64,000 nt of DNA from Beaufortia kweichowensis (GCA_019155185.1 CM032815.1:10868001-10932000); one strand, 5' to 3'. Positions 1 through 11,548 are shown, numbered from the stretch's first letter. Numbers and translations are program-made. The notes: generated by a model not told the origin, from the letters alone.

Positions 1-598
1 TAACGGATACCAACACTTACAGTATATATTTTGCTATTTTAAATTATTAATGTAAATATGTAAATATTTCAACTATTTTACTACTTATATTATTATTATA
101 AGATAGATTATAGATAGATTTGTACATAGTTCTATATAGTACAGTAAGATTTAAGAACATTGTAGCATGTCTTTGATATGGTTTTATTATTTCATGACTT
201 TAATGCGTTTTGGATTCTTGTGCTGCTAAATTTCGGGTTCTTGAGCTCATTGTTCATGATGTTTTTTAAAGCAATCTTGCTTTTGGAGTCTTTTTCAGAT
301 CTTCTCATTTTTGTCTGGTGAGTCTCGGTTCTTGGTGCTCGTGGATTCAGTGGTTTCCTGTTTGTTTACTGGTCTTTGTTTGGACGTCTTGTTCATCTTG
401 TTTACACACACACTCCCGTTGTTTCATTTGCTGGTTGTCAGGTCTTGTCTTTCTATGGATGGAGTTTTGATGTGCTTTGTTTGTTTGCCAGCTCCGATGG
501 TTTTGGGAAAGCAAGTGTTCTTTCTCTCTTGAAAAAGGTGTGATTCAGTAACCTGTGCTTGTCAGACCTGGTGCCACACCTGTCAGCCATCCACCAAA

Positions 599-1700
599 TA
601 AGTTCATGGTCAGTATATAAGGGTAAAATTGCTTCCCAGTAAACATATAATAAAACAATTTAACTAATTAAAAAACTTACAAAATATAATAAAATATAAT
701 AATATAATATAATATAATATAAATAATACTAATTAAAAAACTTACAAAATATAATAAAATATAATACTAATTACAAATTAAAAATACTAATTAAAAAACT
801 TACAAAATAAAATAAAATATAATAATATAATATAATATAATATAATATAATATAATATAATATAATATAATATAATATAATATATTTATATATTATATTA
901 TATTATATATATATTGGTGTATTATAATATAATTACACCAATGAAAACATCTAATACAATATAAAATAATGTAATGTAAAATAAGTTCATGGTCAGTATA
1001 TAAGGGTAAAATTGCTTCCCCGTAAACATATAATAAAACAATTTAACTAATTAAAAAACTTACAAAATATAATAAAATATAATAATATAATATAATATAA
1101 TACAATACAATACAATACAATATAATATAATAATTATTAGATTATATATTGTAATATATTATAAAATAATTACACCAATGAAAACATCTAATATAATATA
1201 AAATAGTGTAATGTAAAATAAGTTCATGGTCAGTATATGTATATTACCCATATATTAAGGGTAAAATTGCTTCCCCGTAAACATATAATAAAACAATTTA
1301 ACTAATTAAAAAACTTACAAAATATAATAAAATATAATAATATAATATAATATAATATAATATAATATAATATAACATAATATAATATAATATAATATAA
1401 TATAATATAATATAATATAATACAATACAATACAATACAATACAATACAATACAATACAATACAATACAATACAATACAATACAATAATTATTAGATTAT
1501 ATATTGTAATATATTATAAAATAATTACACCAATGAAAACATCTAATATAATATAAAATAATGTAATGTACTGTAATGTAATAATATGCTTTAATATAAT
1601 ACAGTAATATAATAATATATAATTATTATAATTATAATCAGTTAATGGTCAGTATTTAAGGTAAAATTGTCACCCGGTAAACAATAAAACAATTTAACCA
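599..1700. repeat. Nested AT-rich subrepeats, unit 1
   Basis: A block beginning AGTTCATGGTCAGTATATAAGG and ending in AT-rich text with ATTACACCAATGAAAACATC starts at about 600, 982, 1,220 and 1,640. Between these parts lie pentanucleotide arrays of TATAA type (812-895 and 1,318-1,430) and of TACAA type (1,430-1,489). The TATAAGG inside the block is a TATA-like string, but no gene follows it. Confidence 0.85.
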
Positions 1701-1731
<31 letters not shown>

Positions 1732-1822
1732 AGACTTTAGCCTGGTTTTCACAGACAGAGTCACAATATATAAAATAAAACAACTGCACCATAAAAACAC
1801 CTAATGTAATGTAATATAATAT

Positions 1823-2090
1823 AATAAACATTTAAATAAATAAACAAGTTTGTCTTGTCTTTATTTTGGTATTACACAAATGTGTCTTTTCTCCTGTTAA
1901 TAAACATTTAAATAAATAAACAAATAAATTTGCCATGTCTTTATTTTGCCATTGTGTCTTTTCTCCTATTATTAAACATTTAAATAAATAAACAAATTTG
2001 CCATGTCTATATTTTAAAATGTCACAACTGCGTCTTTTCTCGGAATAATAAACATTTAAATAAATAAACAAACCAGTCTGTTGTCTTTAT
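1823..2090. repeat. Minisatellite of 60-80 bp, unit 1
   Basis: Four tandem copies of a motif containing AAACATTTAAATAAATAAAC followed by a TTTGTCTTTATTTTG and GTGTCTTTTCTCC segment. Copies differ in length by small indels. Confidence 0.9.
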
Positions 2091-2275
2091 TTTGCAAGTG
2101 TATTTTTTGTGTATGTTTATGGTAAATACAATGATGAGATTTCTGTGGTTATCTGGTTATAAGGAGAACTTGTACATGCATTTACAAATCTGTAATGATG
2201 ACACAACTGTTTACAATTGCACAGACACACTGAGGACAATAATGATGTACAGTTAATGCACCACTAATAGTCTCA

Positions 2276-2412
2276 GTTGTTTTATGTTCTTACAATGGAA
2301 GTCAATGGGGCTCAATCTTCTTTTGTGTTCTGCAGAAGAAATAAAGTCATACAGGTTGGAAATGACATGAGGGTAAAAATTGTTTTTTTACATGTGAACT
2401 ATCTCTTTAATG
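2276..2412 (+). mobile_element. Fish DNA-transposon-derived repeat, unit 1
   Basis: It carries GGAAGTCAATGGGG, then TCTTTTGTGTTCTGCAGAAG, then GTGAACTATCTCTTTAATG. This order is typical of an abundant cyprinid non-autonomous DNA element ending in a GTGAACTATCCCTTTAA-like terminus. The family name is not assigned. Confidence 0.6.
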
Positions 2413-3092
2413 TTCCATTTAGCATACAAGCACATGAGATTACATTTACACTTAAGTGACCCCTAGCAAATATTTATTGAGTAGGAACATCACCATGCGC
2501 CAAAGTCTTGGCCAGTGTCAGAGGATGACAAGAGTAAGTGCCAGTATATGATCCTGTCTGGAGATATTTCACATGTATTACACATTTACCTGCATTGGAG
2601 AGAGTAAGACATCCTCCAAAAAGACTTTCATAATGAATATTTAAGTTGCTGGAAGAAAACCTTATGCTATTTTAAGCAACAGCATCTATATGCATCTTCC
2701 AATCTAATGTTCTGGATGTCGTATCAGACCAGACACAGCCTACAGGGATGTGTCTTGATTTTTACAGTCTACATAATGACCTTGCAGCATAAGACGGCCC
2801 TGGGAAATGCATCCCAAACTTCAACAGAAGCTGTGTACTTGAGGCTGCTTGAAGAGAGAAACAACAAATGTGAGACGCCAAATTTGATTTTATTCTTCTT
2901 ACCATAGCCTGTCCACACATTGTCAGTTCAGAGCTCTCTCTTCACAACAGTCTGACTAAAGAGAGTCGTCTCTTACATTGCTTCCTCACGATGATTATAT
3001 TCATCTCAACAGTGTTCATGATGCCCACATGTGTGTGTTAGTGTATACCTCGTCTGGTACCGCAGAATAAGGTGAAGCTCAACATAAAAACT

Positions 3093-3961
3093 TCACTCGG
3101 AGACTGCTGTAAGGTTGTCTATCTGCTGTGAGATTCTGTTCCTCAGGTCCAGAAAACTGCAGCCAAAGTAATTCACCTCTCTATCCAACAATCTACAATT
3201 AAAAATAAATGGTAATAATATAAAAATAATAACTTGTTACATAAGATCCAATGACAGTTCAGATTTACAAAAATTGTTTTATTTTGGTTTAACTACAGTT
3301 ATAACAATTTCTTGATTCTATTTGTAATAAAACCACAAATCTTCAATGGTTTCACAATTAGTTTAATTAATAAAATTAGGTTAATCTCCCAAGGTTAGAC
3401 CAAACCTGGCACAACGACCCTTCAGTGACAAACTCTGAATAGGACAATTAATGTCTTAAATTCTAACAGTTTTAATTTAAGGCAATATTGAGTCACTCAT
3501 TTTAAGAAGAGCGTCTGTATGCTGTTGATGAACTTCGTGATCGCGGCGCACTTTAGAACAACCTTTCTACACCGGTGACTTATTTAAACGCCTCTGATTG
3601 GCCAGAACGCTCATGCGCATTCAGCGATTGGTTGGAATGCTCATCGCTGCAGGGTATCTTTGATGCAAATGTGTTCATCAAAATGAAATGCTGTAATCGA
3701 GATACGTTTCTTTTTTACGCTCCAATTAGATCGCGACTGTCATAGTTAGTTTTTGTTATACAGGGACCAACTTCATATTATACCCACTAAACTAAGCTCT
3801 GCTTTACATCAAATTTAAAGTATAAACTTCAAAATCAACAGTGTACAAGTCTAAACAAATGGGAACAACTAGAATAAACTCCTTTTCTGAAGAAAATGAA
3901 ATACAAACGAGTCATTTCATTACCTGTGATAATAGTTCTGCAGTCTGAGGAATTCTTCCAT
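3093..3961 (-). CDS. Candidate two-exon gene for a 45-residue protein
   Basis: Exon 1 is 3,961-3,924 (ATG, 12 codons plus 2 nt) and ends at donor CACAG/GTAATG. Exon 2 is 3,192-3,093, follows acceptor AATTGTAG, supplies the missing codon base and reads to TGA. The phases match exactly and the intron is 731 nt. The protein opens MEEFLRLQNYYHR, continues LLDREVNYFGCSFLDLRNR and ends NLTAVSE. It looks helical or coiled-coil-like, with no signal peptide. Three CCAATCAAAT boxes on this strand (4,162-4,265) lie about 200-300 bp upstream. A donor-like CGAG/GTATAC follows the stop, so the transcript may continue. I do not recognise the protein. It is divergent from the 171-residue frame. A chance match of ATG, donor, acceptor and phase is possible, but the codons read like a real protein. 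Confidence 0.5.
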
Positions 3962-4161
3962 TCTAATTTAATTCACACCTTTATACTTTATCTTAAGCCA
4001 TATTCTATAAACATATGTTTCCTGAGATGTGTCGATCGCGTTTGTCTTACGTCACTTGATATATCATGAAAATTACATTTTTACTTTAAAACGGCAAAAA
4101 TCTTTAAAAGCTGTGGAGTTTTTTATCACTGGGTCGAAACCTAAAGTCCCGCCTTCCTCGA

Positions 4162-4265
4162 TTTGATTGGCCGGTGTTCCTGATCAGCCTCCGTAATTTG
4201 ATTGGCTGGGATTGCAGCTCTGCCTCTGTGTGAACAGCAAACCCCGTCTTCTTGTATTTGATTGG
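4162..4265 (-). promoter_or_regulatory. Three spaced CCAAT boxes, unit 1 only
   Basis: The string TTTGATTGG occurs at 4,162-4,170, 4,197-4,205 and 4,257-4,265, spaced 35 and 60 bp. On the minus strand it reads CCAATCAAA, the NF-Y type core. It sits upstream of the candidate minus-strand gene, within the segment missing from units 2-4. Confidence 0.5.
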
Positions 4266-4755
4266 TTAATATTTTGACATTGACGAGCGCTGCTGCACTG
4301 GGCCGCTCTGTGTTTTGAGAGAGAGAATCACAGCAGCTACAATTGGGTAAAAATAATACTATCATTATTTCTTTATCATAACAGTTAGCCAGTCCACATT
4401 GTCCAGCGGCCAACCGGGAAAACTCTCGGTACTACACATGGCCAGCCCACCCCTGACACCGAATCCGGTCGAGTTACATGGCAAGGCAATTTTACTCTTT
4501 GCTATTATTACATGTAATCACAGTCATTGAACATACCAGTTTGTGTTTATAGGTCAGTTTTGCCCGGTCCAATATGCAGCACGGGCCAAAGCACTAAATG
4601 CGTCACTTGCTAATGTTTTAAAACTAGCCTCAAATCTAGTGCTGCCACCACACGTTGACATTGTAAAATTGAGTTTGCATTTGTATGTTACTTTAGACGG
4701 GCCACGTAAAACATATTTTACTTAATATTTTATATTATAATTGTACTCTCTCTAA

Positions 4756-4798
4756 TCTCGCGAGACACCTCAACGAGAACTATCGTGATTTCGCGAGA
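4756..4798. promoter_or_regulatory. Pair of CGCG elements, unit 1
   Basis: The perfect palindrome TCTCGCGAGA is at 4,756-4,765, with a near copy TTTCGCGAGA at 4,789-4,798. This motif is a known core promoter element of CpG promoters and is bound by BANP when unmethylated. It lies about 500 bp upstream of the 171-residue frame. The pair recurs in every complete unit. Confidence 0.6.
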
Positions 4799-5270
4799 GT
4801 TTGTGCATGAGATCTCACTGCACTCATATTTCTTATTAGAAATAATTATTTATAATTATGCAAGCAAACAAGGTGAAAAATACATTAAAATGTAGTAAGA
4901 AAAACCAAAGTAAACGTGTTTTGTGCTGCTCTTATTTAATACTGATAGTGTTGTTTACATTTAAATGCACCTGTGGAGTAGCTGTACAGTTGTTTATATT
5001 TGAAATTAGCCGTCTGATTGGTTGATTGGTGTTTTATGTCATCTGCATGTCATTTGTTGTGGCAACCAAATTACTGAGTGAGACTGATCAGACACAGAAG
5101 CTTTTGTGAAGACTTTTCGCTGCTTTCCATACTATTGGGATCTTCACCAACCGGTAGAGGACATTCACAGGAGAGTAACATCAGGAATACCAAAGTCTTT
5201 GTGAGATTCTTGTGTACCACAGGTGAGTATTATCAGTGTTGAAGACCTTTCAGTGTTGGCAGCTGTTACC

Positions 5271-5786
5271 ATGATGGACCACACCTACAGCTGCATCTCC
5301 AAGACGGTTCGGCCTTCAAAGAAGAGGAGAACTGAAGAGCCGCAGGAGAACCTCCAGGATCTGGGGTTGGAGGACAGGTATGTGTGTAACGCAGCTGTCA
5401 TCCCTGAGTTTTGCCCACCACCCATCAGGACTCAGACCTCAGCCCTTTCAGTGGATGTGACACCAGAGGAGCGTCTCTCTATCCATGGACGCCTTCTCGA
5501 GGGGGACTACCAGATGCTGTATCACTCCTTGGTGGATCCCCTGCTCAAGATGCCCTCTGGTCGGCACCGTCCCTACAGCCTGGACTTGGGCTTGAGGATT
5601 AAGCAGCGCCTGTGGGAGACGCTCGGTTGTCCCAGCTTCTGTGAGGAGGTCCAGGATGATGGAAGGATCCGGATAACAGAGATCTTCTCTGCACCGACCT
5701 TGAGAAGCTTTGCTCCTCGCATAGATGTGGACATCAGTGGAGAGCCCCAACCAACACCACCCAAGGGTAAGAAGCCCAGGCGCTGA
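5271..5786 (+). CDS. Unrecognised 171-residue basic protein, array copy 1 (intact)
   Basis: An open frame of 171 residues starts at a double ATG. I chose this start because in this copy an in-frame TGA lies upstream (in AAGTCTTTGTGAG), while all four copies keep ATGATGGAC. Visible features are a basic cluster RPSKKRR at residues 14-20, a proline-rich stretch PPPIR near 50, a middle segment with LSVDVTPEERL and SLDLGLRIKQRLWETLG, and a basic tail KGKKPRR. There is no signal peptide or membrane segment. The basic ends suggest nuclear location, which is inference only. I do not recognise the family. A strong-looking donor (CAG/GTGAGT) lies about 50 nt upstream of the ATG and may end a 5' noncoding exon in the parent gene. 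Candidate promoter elements lie at 4,756-4,798. This is the only copy with an unbroken frame, so it is the best candidate for function. Confidence 0.7.
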   Translation: MMDHTYSCISKTVRPSKKRRTEEPQENLQDLGLEDRYVCNAAVIPEFCPPPIRTQTSALSVDVTPEERLSIHGRLLEGDYQMLYHSLVDPLLKMPSGRHRPYSLDLGLRIKQRLWETLGCPSFCEEVQDDGRIRITEIFSAPTLRSFAPRIDVDISGEPQPTPPKGKKPRR

Positions 5787-6469
5787 TGGATAAAGTAACA
5801 GATACCAACACTTACAGTATATATTTTGCTATTTTAAATTATTAATGTAAATATGTAAATATTTCAACTATTTTACTACTTATATTATTATTATAAGATA
5901 GATTATAGATAGATTTGTACATAGTTCTATATAGTACAGTAAGATTTAAGAACATTGTAGCATGTCTTTGATATGGTTTTATTATTTCATGACTTTAATG
6001 CATTTTGGATTCTTGTGCAGCTAAATTTCGGGTTCTTGAGTTCATTGTTCATGATGTTTTTTTAAGCAATCTTGCTTTTGGAGTCTTTTTCAGATCTTCT
6101 CATTTTTGTCTGGTGAGTCTCGGTTCTTGGTGCTCGTGGATTCAGTGGTTTCTGTTTGTTTACCGGTCTTTGTTTGGACGTCTTGTTCATCTTGTTTACT
6201 CACACACTTCCGTTCCCGGTCTTGTCTTTTCATGGATGGAGTTTTGATGTGCTTTGTTTGTTTGCCAGCTCCGATCGTTTTGAGGTCGCAAGTGTTCTTT
6301 CTCTCTTGAAAAAGGTTTGATTCAGTAATCTGTGCTCTGTCTCTTCACACCTAGTGCAACACCTGTCAGCCATCCACCAAATCAGTTCATGGTCAGTATA
6401 TAAGGGTAAAACTGCTGCTCGGTAAACATATAATACAACAATTTCACCAGTTAAAAAACTAACCAATTG

Positions 6470-6545
6470 TAATATAATATAATATAATATAATATAATAT
6501 AATATAATATAATATAATATAATATAATATAATATAATATAATCA
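6470..6545. repeat. TATAA pentanucleotide array, unit 2
   Basis: About 15 repeats of AATAT/TATAA in register, at the same place in the unit as the other arrays. Confidence 0.9.
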
Positions 6546-6930
6546 TTATTATGTTATATATTGTAATATATTATAAAAATAATTGTACCAATGAAAACAT
6601 CTAATATAATATAAAATAGTGTAATGTACTGTAATGTAATATAACAGAATTAAATATAATATACTTTAATATAATATAGTAATTTAATAATATACAATTA
6701 TTATAATTATAATCAGTTCATGATCAGTATATAAGGTAAACATATATAATAAAAAAAAAATTAACCAAAAAAAAAAAAAAATTAATATAATAATATATAA
6801 TACAATATAATAAGATATAATATAATAAAAATTTAACCTATTAAAATACATTTTTTATATATATATATAAAACAATTGAAATGAAAACACCTAATGTAAT
6901 ATAATATAATATAATATAATAAGATATAAT

Positions 6931-7300
6931 ATAATAAACATTTAAATAAATAAACAAGTTTGTCTTGTCTTTATTTTGGTATTACACAAATGTGTCTTTT
7001 CTCCTGTTAATAAACATTTAAATAAATAAACAAATAAATTTGCCATGTCTTTATTTTGAAATGTTGCCATTGTGTCTTTTCTCTTATTATTAAACATTTA
7101 AATAAATAAACAAACCAAAACATTTAAATAAATAAAAAGTCTTTATTTTTTGCAATGTTTTCTTACAGTAAAAAACATTTAAATAAATAAACAAATAAAC
7201 TTACCATCTCTATATTTTGCACTGTCACAACTGTGTCTTTTCTCTAAACAATAAACATTTAAATAAATAAACAAACCAGTCTGTTGTCTTTATTTTGCAA
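6931..7300. repeat. Minisatellite, unit 2
   Basis: The same motif as unit 1 with one to two extra copies. A run at 7,107-7,140 replaces text that in unit 3 contains a CpG (CATTCGCAAAG). Confidence 0.9.
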
Positions 7301-7476
7301 GTGTATTTTTTGTGTATGTTTATGGTAAATACAATGATGAGATTTCTGTGGTTATCTGGTTATAAGGAGAACTTGTACATGCATTTACAAATCTGTAATG
7401 ATGACACAACTGTTTACAATTGCACAGACACACTGAGGACAATAATGATGTACAGTTAATGCACCACTAATAGTCT

Positions 7477-7616
7477 CAGTTGTTTTATGTTCTTACAATG
7501 GAAGTCAATGGGGCTCAATCTTCTTTTGTGTTCTGCAGAAGAAATAAAGTCATACAGGTTGGAAATGACATGAGGGTAAAAATTGTTTTTTTACATGTGA
7601 ACTATCTCTTTAATGT
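7477..7616 (+). mobile_element. Same DNA-transposon-derived repeat, unit 2
   Basis: Nearly identical to the unit 1 copy, so it was carried along by unit duplication rather than inserted again. Confidence 0.6.
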
Positions 7617-8302
7617 TCCATTTAGCACACAAGCACATGAGATTACATTTACACTTAAGTGACCCCTAGCAAATATTTATTGAGTAGGAACATCACCATG
7701 CGCCAAAGTCTGTGATCTTGGCCAGTGTCAGAGGATGACAAGAGTAAGTGCCAGTATATGATCCTGTCTGGAGATATTTCACATGTATTACACATTTACC
7801 TGCATTGGAGAGAGTAAGACATCCTCCAAAAAGACTTTCATAATAAATATTTAAGTTGCTGGAAGAAAACTCAACCTTATTTTAAGCAACAGCATCTATA
7901 TGCATCTTCCAATCTAATGTTTTGCATGTCGTATCAGACCAGACACAGCCTACAGGGATGTGTCTTGATTTTTACAGTCTACATAATGACCTTGCAGCAT
8001 AAGACGGCCCTGGGAAATGCATCCCAAACTTCAACAGAAGCTGTGTACTTGAGGCTGCTTGAAGAGAGAAACAACAAATGTGAGACGCCAAATTTGATTT
8101 TATTCTTCTTACCATAGCCTGTCCACACATTGTCAGTTCAGAGCTCTCTCTTCACAACAGTCTGACTAAAGAGAGTCGGCTCTTACATTGCTTCCTTACG
8201 ATGATTATATTCATCTCAACAGTGTTCATGATGCCCACATGTGTGTGTTAGTGTATACCTCGTCTGGTACCGCAGAATAAGGTGAAGCTCAACATAAAAA
8301 CT

Positions 8303-8403
8303 TCACTCGGAGACTGCTGTAAGGATGTCTATCTGCTGTGAGATTCTGTTCCTCAGGTCCAGAAAACTGCAGCCCAAAGTAATTCACCTCTCTATCCAAC
8401 AAT
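8303..8403 (-). pseudogene. Exon 2 remnant of the small minus-strand gene, unit 2
   Basis: This is homologous to 3,093-3,192, but one extra C (CAGCCCAAAG against CAGCCAAAG) shifts the frame. The matching exon 1 fragment near 9,435-9,450 keeps only the bases next to the donor. Its ATG was lost in the deletion shared by units 2-4. Confidence 0.55.
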
Positions 8404-8796
8404 CTACAATTAAAAATAAATGGTAATAATATAAAAATAATAACTTGTTACGTGAGATTCAAGGACAGTTCGGATTTACAAAAATGGTTTTAATTTGGTT
8501 TAACTACAGTTATAACAATTTCATTATTTTATTTGTGGCAAAACCACAAATCTACCATGGTCTCTCTACAGTAGCCACAGATTAACCATGACATTTGTAG
8601 TTAAACTTTGATAATACTGGTAATCTGAAACATGGTTATTTCACTTTTACTATAATGAAATTACGTTAATTTCCCAAGGTTAGACCAAACCTGGCACAAC
8701 GACCCTTCAGTGACAAACTTTGAATAGGACAATTAATGTCTTAAATTCTAACAGTTTAATTGAAGACAATATTGAGTCACTCATTTTAAGAAGAGT

Positions 8797-9070
8797 AAAC
8801 ATCAGCGGCTGAGCTAGAGTTTTATAAATTGGGTGGTCAGGAAGTTGCTAATTTAGGGGATCCACAGACCATTGCTAAAAATGAGTATGTAACCCTAATC
8901 TGATATAGAATAATAATAAATAAATCCTAAAATTGCTAATTAGAGTAACTGATTTACTTTACTATACTTATCACTGTTTTAGGGTTTCATAAATAAAGTC
9001 TTTCGCATTGATTCTCTTATAGCATATAAAACAAAACAGTTATTCAAACTGGAAATAAACTGTTTGTAAT
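8797..9070. mobile_element. Insertion found in units 2-4, possible transposon remnant
   Basis: About 300 bp starting near AAACATCAGCGGCTGAGC, with a GGGTGGTCAGGAAG motif. It lies inside the former intron of the minus-strand gene and is absent from unit 1 (compare 3,508-3,530). Equivalent stretches lie near 13,671-13,960 and 18,535-18,830. The start resembles termini of cyprinid DNA elements, but no clear terminal repeats are visible. Confidence 0.4.
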
Positions 9071-9740
9071 GAATACAACGAATGCTGTTGTTGATAAACT
9101 TCTTAAACTCTTCAGAAAAACTCTTCTACACCGGTGACTTATTTAAACGCCTCTGATTGGCCAGAACACTCATGCGCATTCAGCGATTGGTTGGAATGCT
9201 CATCGCTGCAGGGTATCGTTGACGCAAATGCGTTCATCTAAATGAATTGCTGTAATCGAGATTCGTTCATCTTCACATTACAATTCGATCGCGACGATTC
9301 GTAGTTTTATTATACAGGGACCAACTTCATATTATACCCACTGAACCCCCATAGCACTATGTGTACAAGTCTAAACAAACGGGTACAACTAGAATGAAGA
9401 AGAAAGAGGAAATACAAACGAGTCATTTCATTACCTGTGATAATAGTTCTATGAATCGGTCGAGTTACATGGCAAGGCAATTTTACTCTTTGCAATTATT
9501 ACATGTAGCGAAACACATTGAACATACCAGTTTGTGTTTATAGGTCAGATTTGCCCGGTCCGATATGCAGCACGGGCACTAAATGAGTCACTTGCTAATG
9601 TTTTAAAACTAGCCTCAAATCTAGTGCTGCCACCACACGGTGACATTGTGAAATTGCTTTTGCATTTGTATGTTACTTTAGACGGGCCACGTAAAACATA
9701 TTTTACTTAATATTTTATATTATAATTGTACTCTCTCTAA

Positions 9741-9774
9741 TCTCGCGAGACACCTCAACGATGATTTCGCGAGA
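9741..9774. promoter_or_regulatory. Pair of CGCG elements, unit 2
   Basis: TCTCGCGAGA is at 9,741-9,750 and TTTCGCGAGA at 9,765-9,774. They are closer together than in unit 1 because about 9 bp between them are missing. Confidence 0.6.
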
Positions 9775-10245
9775 GTTTGTGCATGAGATCTCACCGCACT
9801 CATATTTGTTATTAGAAATAATTCTTTATAATTATGCAGGCAAACGAGGTGAAAAATACATTAAAATGTAGTAAGAAAAAACAAAATAAACGTGTTTTGT
9901 GCTGCTCTTATTTAATACTGATAGTGTTGTTTACATTTAAATGCACCTGTGGAGTAGCTGTACAGTTGTTTATATTTGAAATTAGCCGTCTGATTGGTTG
10001 ATTGGTGTTTTATGTCATCTGCATGTCATTTGTTGTGGCAACCAAATTACTGAGTGAGACTGATCAGACACAGAAGCTTTTGTGAAGACTTTTCGCTGCT
10101 TTCTATACTATTGGGATCTTCATCAACCAGTAGAGGACATTCACAGGCGAGTAACATCAGGAATACCAAAGTCTTTGAAAGTCTTTGTGTACCACAGGTG
10201 AGTATTATCAGTGTTGAAGACCTTTCAGTGTTGGCAGCTGTTACC

Positions 10246-10740
10246 ATGATGGACCACACCTACAGCTGCATCTCCAAGACGGTTCGGCCTTCAAAGAAGA
10301 GGAGAACTGAAGAGCCGCAGGAGAACCTCCAGGATCTGGGGTTGGAGGACAGGTATGTGTGTAACGCAGCTGTCATCCCTGAGTTTTGTCCACCACCCAT
10401 CAGGACTCAGACCTCAGCCCTTTCAGTGGATGTGACACCAGAGGAGCGTCTCTCTATCCATGGACGCACTGCGGGGGACTACCAGATGCTGTATCACTCC
10501 TTGGTGGATCCCCTGCTCAAGATGCCCTCTGGTCGGCACCGTCCCTACAGCCTGGACTTGGGCTTGAGGATTAAGCAGCGCCTGTGGGAGACGCTCGGTT
10601 GTCCCAGCTTCTGTGAGGAGGTCCAGGATGATGGAAGGATCCGGATTACAGAGATCTTCTCTGCACCGACCTTGAGAAGCTTTGCTCCTGATAGATGTGG
10701 ACATCAGTGGAGAGCCCCAACCAACACCACCCAAGGGTAA
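10246..10740 (+). CDS. Unrecognised basic protein, array copy 2 (altered C-terminus)
   Basis: This is the second copy of the array frame and starts at the same ATGATG. The first roughly 147 residues match copy 1 except for a 3-nt in-frame change near 10,466. About position 10,689 two bases are missing (CCTGATAG against CCTCGCATAG in copy 1). The frame shifts and ends early with TQG, giving about 164 residues and losing the basic KGKKPRR tail. The frame is also open upstream to an ATG at 10,054, but copy 1 is not open there, so the longer form is unlikely. The break falls at a CpG present in copy 1, so a consensus error is possible. Confidence 0.55.
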   Translation: MMDHTYSCISKTVRPSKKRRTEEPQENLQDLGLEDRYVCNAAVIPEFCPPPIRTQTSALSVDVTPEERLSIHGRTAGDYQMLYHSLVDPLLKMPSGRHRPYSLDLGLRIKQRLWETLGCPSFCEEVQDDGRIRITEIFSAPTLRSFAPDRCGHQWRAPTNTTQG

Positions 10741-11439
10741 GAAGCCCAGGCGCTGATGGATAAAGTAACGGATACCAACACTTACAGTATATATTTTGCT
10801 ATTTTAAATTATTAATGTAAATATGTATATATTTCAACTATTTTACTACTTATATTATTATTATAAGATAGATTATAGATAGATTTGTACATAGTTCTAT
10901 GTAGTACAGTAAGATTTAAGAACATTGTAGCTTGTCTCCCATATGGTTTTATTATTTCATGACTTTAATGCATTTTGGATTCTTGTGCAGCTAAATTTCG
11001 GGTTCTTGAGTTCATTGTTCATGATGTTTTTTTAAGCAATCTTGCTTTTGGAGTCTTTTTCAGATCTTCTCATTTTTGTCTGGTGAGTCTCGGTTCTTGG
11101 TGCTCGTGGATTCAGTGGTTTCTGTTTGTTTACTGGTCTTTGTTTGGACGTCTTGTTCATCTTGTTTACTCACACACTCCCGTTCCCGGTCTTGTCTTTT
11201 CATGGATGGAGTTTTGATGTGCTTTGTTTGTTTGCCAGCTCCGATCGCTTTGAGGTCGCAAGTGTTCTTTTCTCTCTTGAAAAGGTTTGATTCAGTAATC
11301 TGTGCTCTGTCTCTTCACACCTAGTGCAACACCTGTCAGCCATCCACCAAATCAGTTCATGGTCAGTATATAAGGGTAAAACTGCTGCTCGGTAAACATA
11401 TAATACAACAATTTCACCAGTTAAAAAACTAACCAATTG

Positions 11440-11548
11440 TAATATAATATAATATAATATAATATAATATAATATAATATAATATAATATAATATAATAT
11501 AATATAATATAATATAATATAATATAATATAATATAATATAATATAAT
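11440..11548. repeat. TATAA pentanucleotide array, unit 3
   Basis: About 21 repeats, longer than in unit 2, showing array-length change between units. Confidence 0.9.

Noticed and set aside
1298..1480. Minus-strand ORF of repeated YCIVL
   Set aside because: It is a translation of the TACAA/TATAA pentanucleotide array; low complexity only.
1823..2090. Regular short repeats resembling a CRISPR array
   Set aside because: Spacers are not unique, the genome is vertebrate and no cas genes exist; it is a minisatellite.
2707..2907. ORF starting MFWMSYQTRH, repeated at 7,917 and 12,790
   Set aside because: It recurs only because the unit is duplicated. No homologue is recognised, and the unit 4 copy near 17,647 is broken by single-base changes without compensation.
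5223..5253. 31-nt GT-AG interval just before the copy 1 ATG
   Set aside because: Too short to be a vertebrate intron; the donor may pair elsewhere, but no partner is visible.
6005..6466. Overlapping ORFs on both strands after each coding copy, including a charged 157-residue one at 15,838-16,311
   Set aside because: Considered as retrotransposon polyprotein tails or LTR sequence, but no protease, integrase or LTR ends are visible and the frames shift between units.
10054..10245. Upstream extension of the copy 2 frame to an earlier ATG
   Set aside because: Copy 1 has an in-frame stop there, so the extension is not conserved and is probably 5' UTR.
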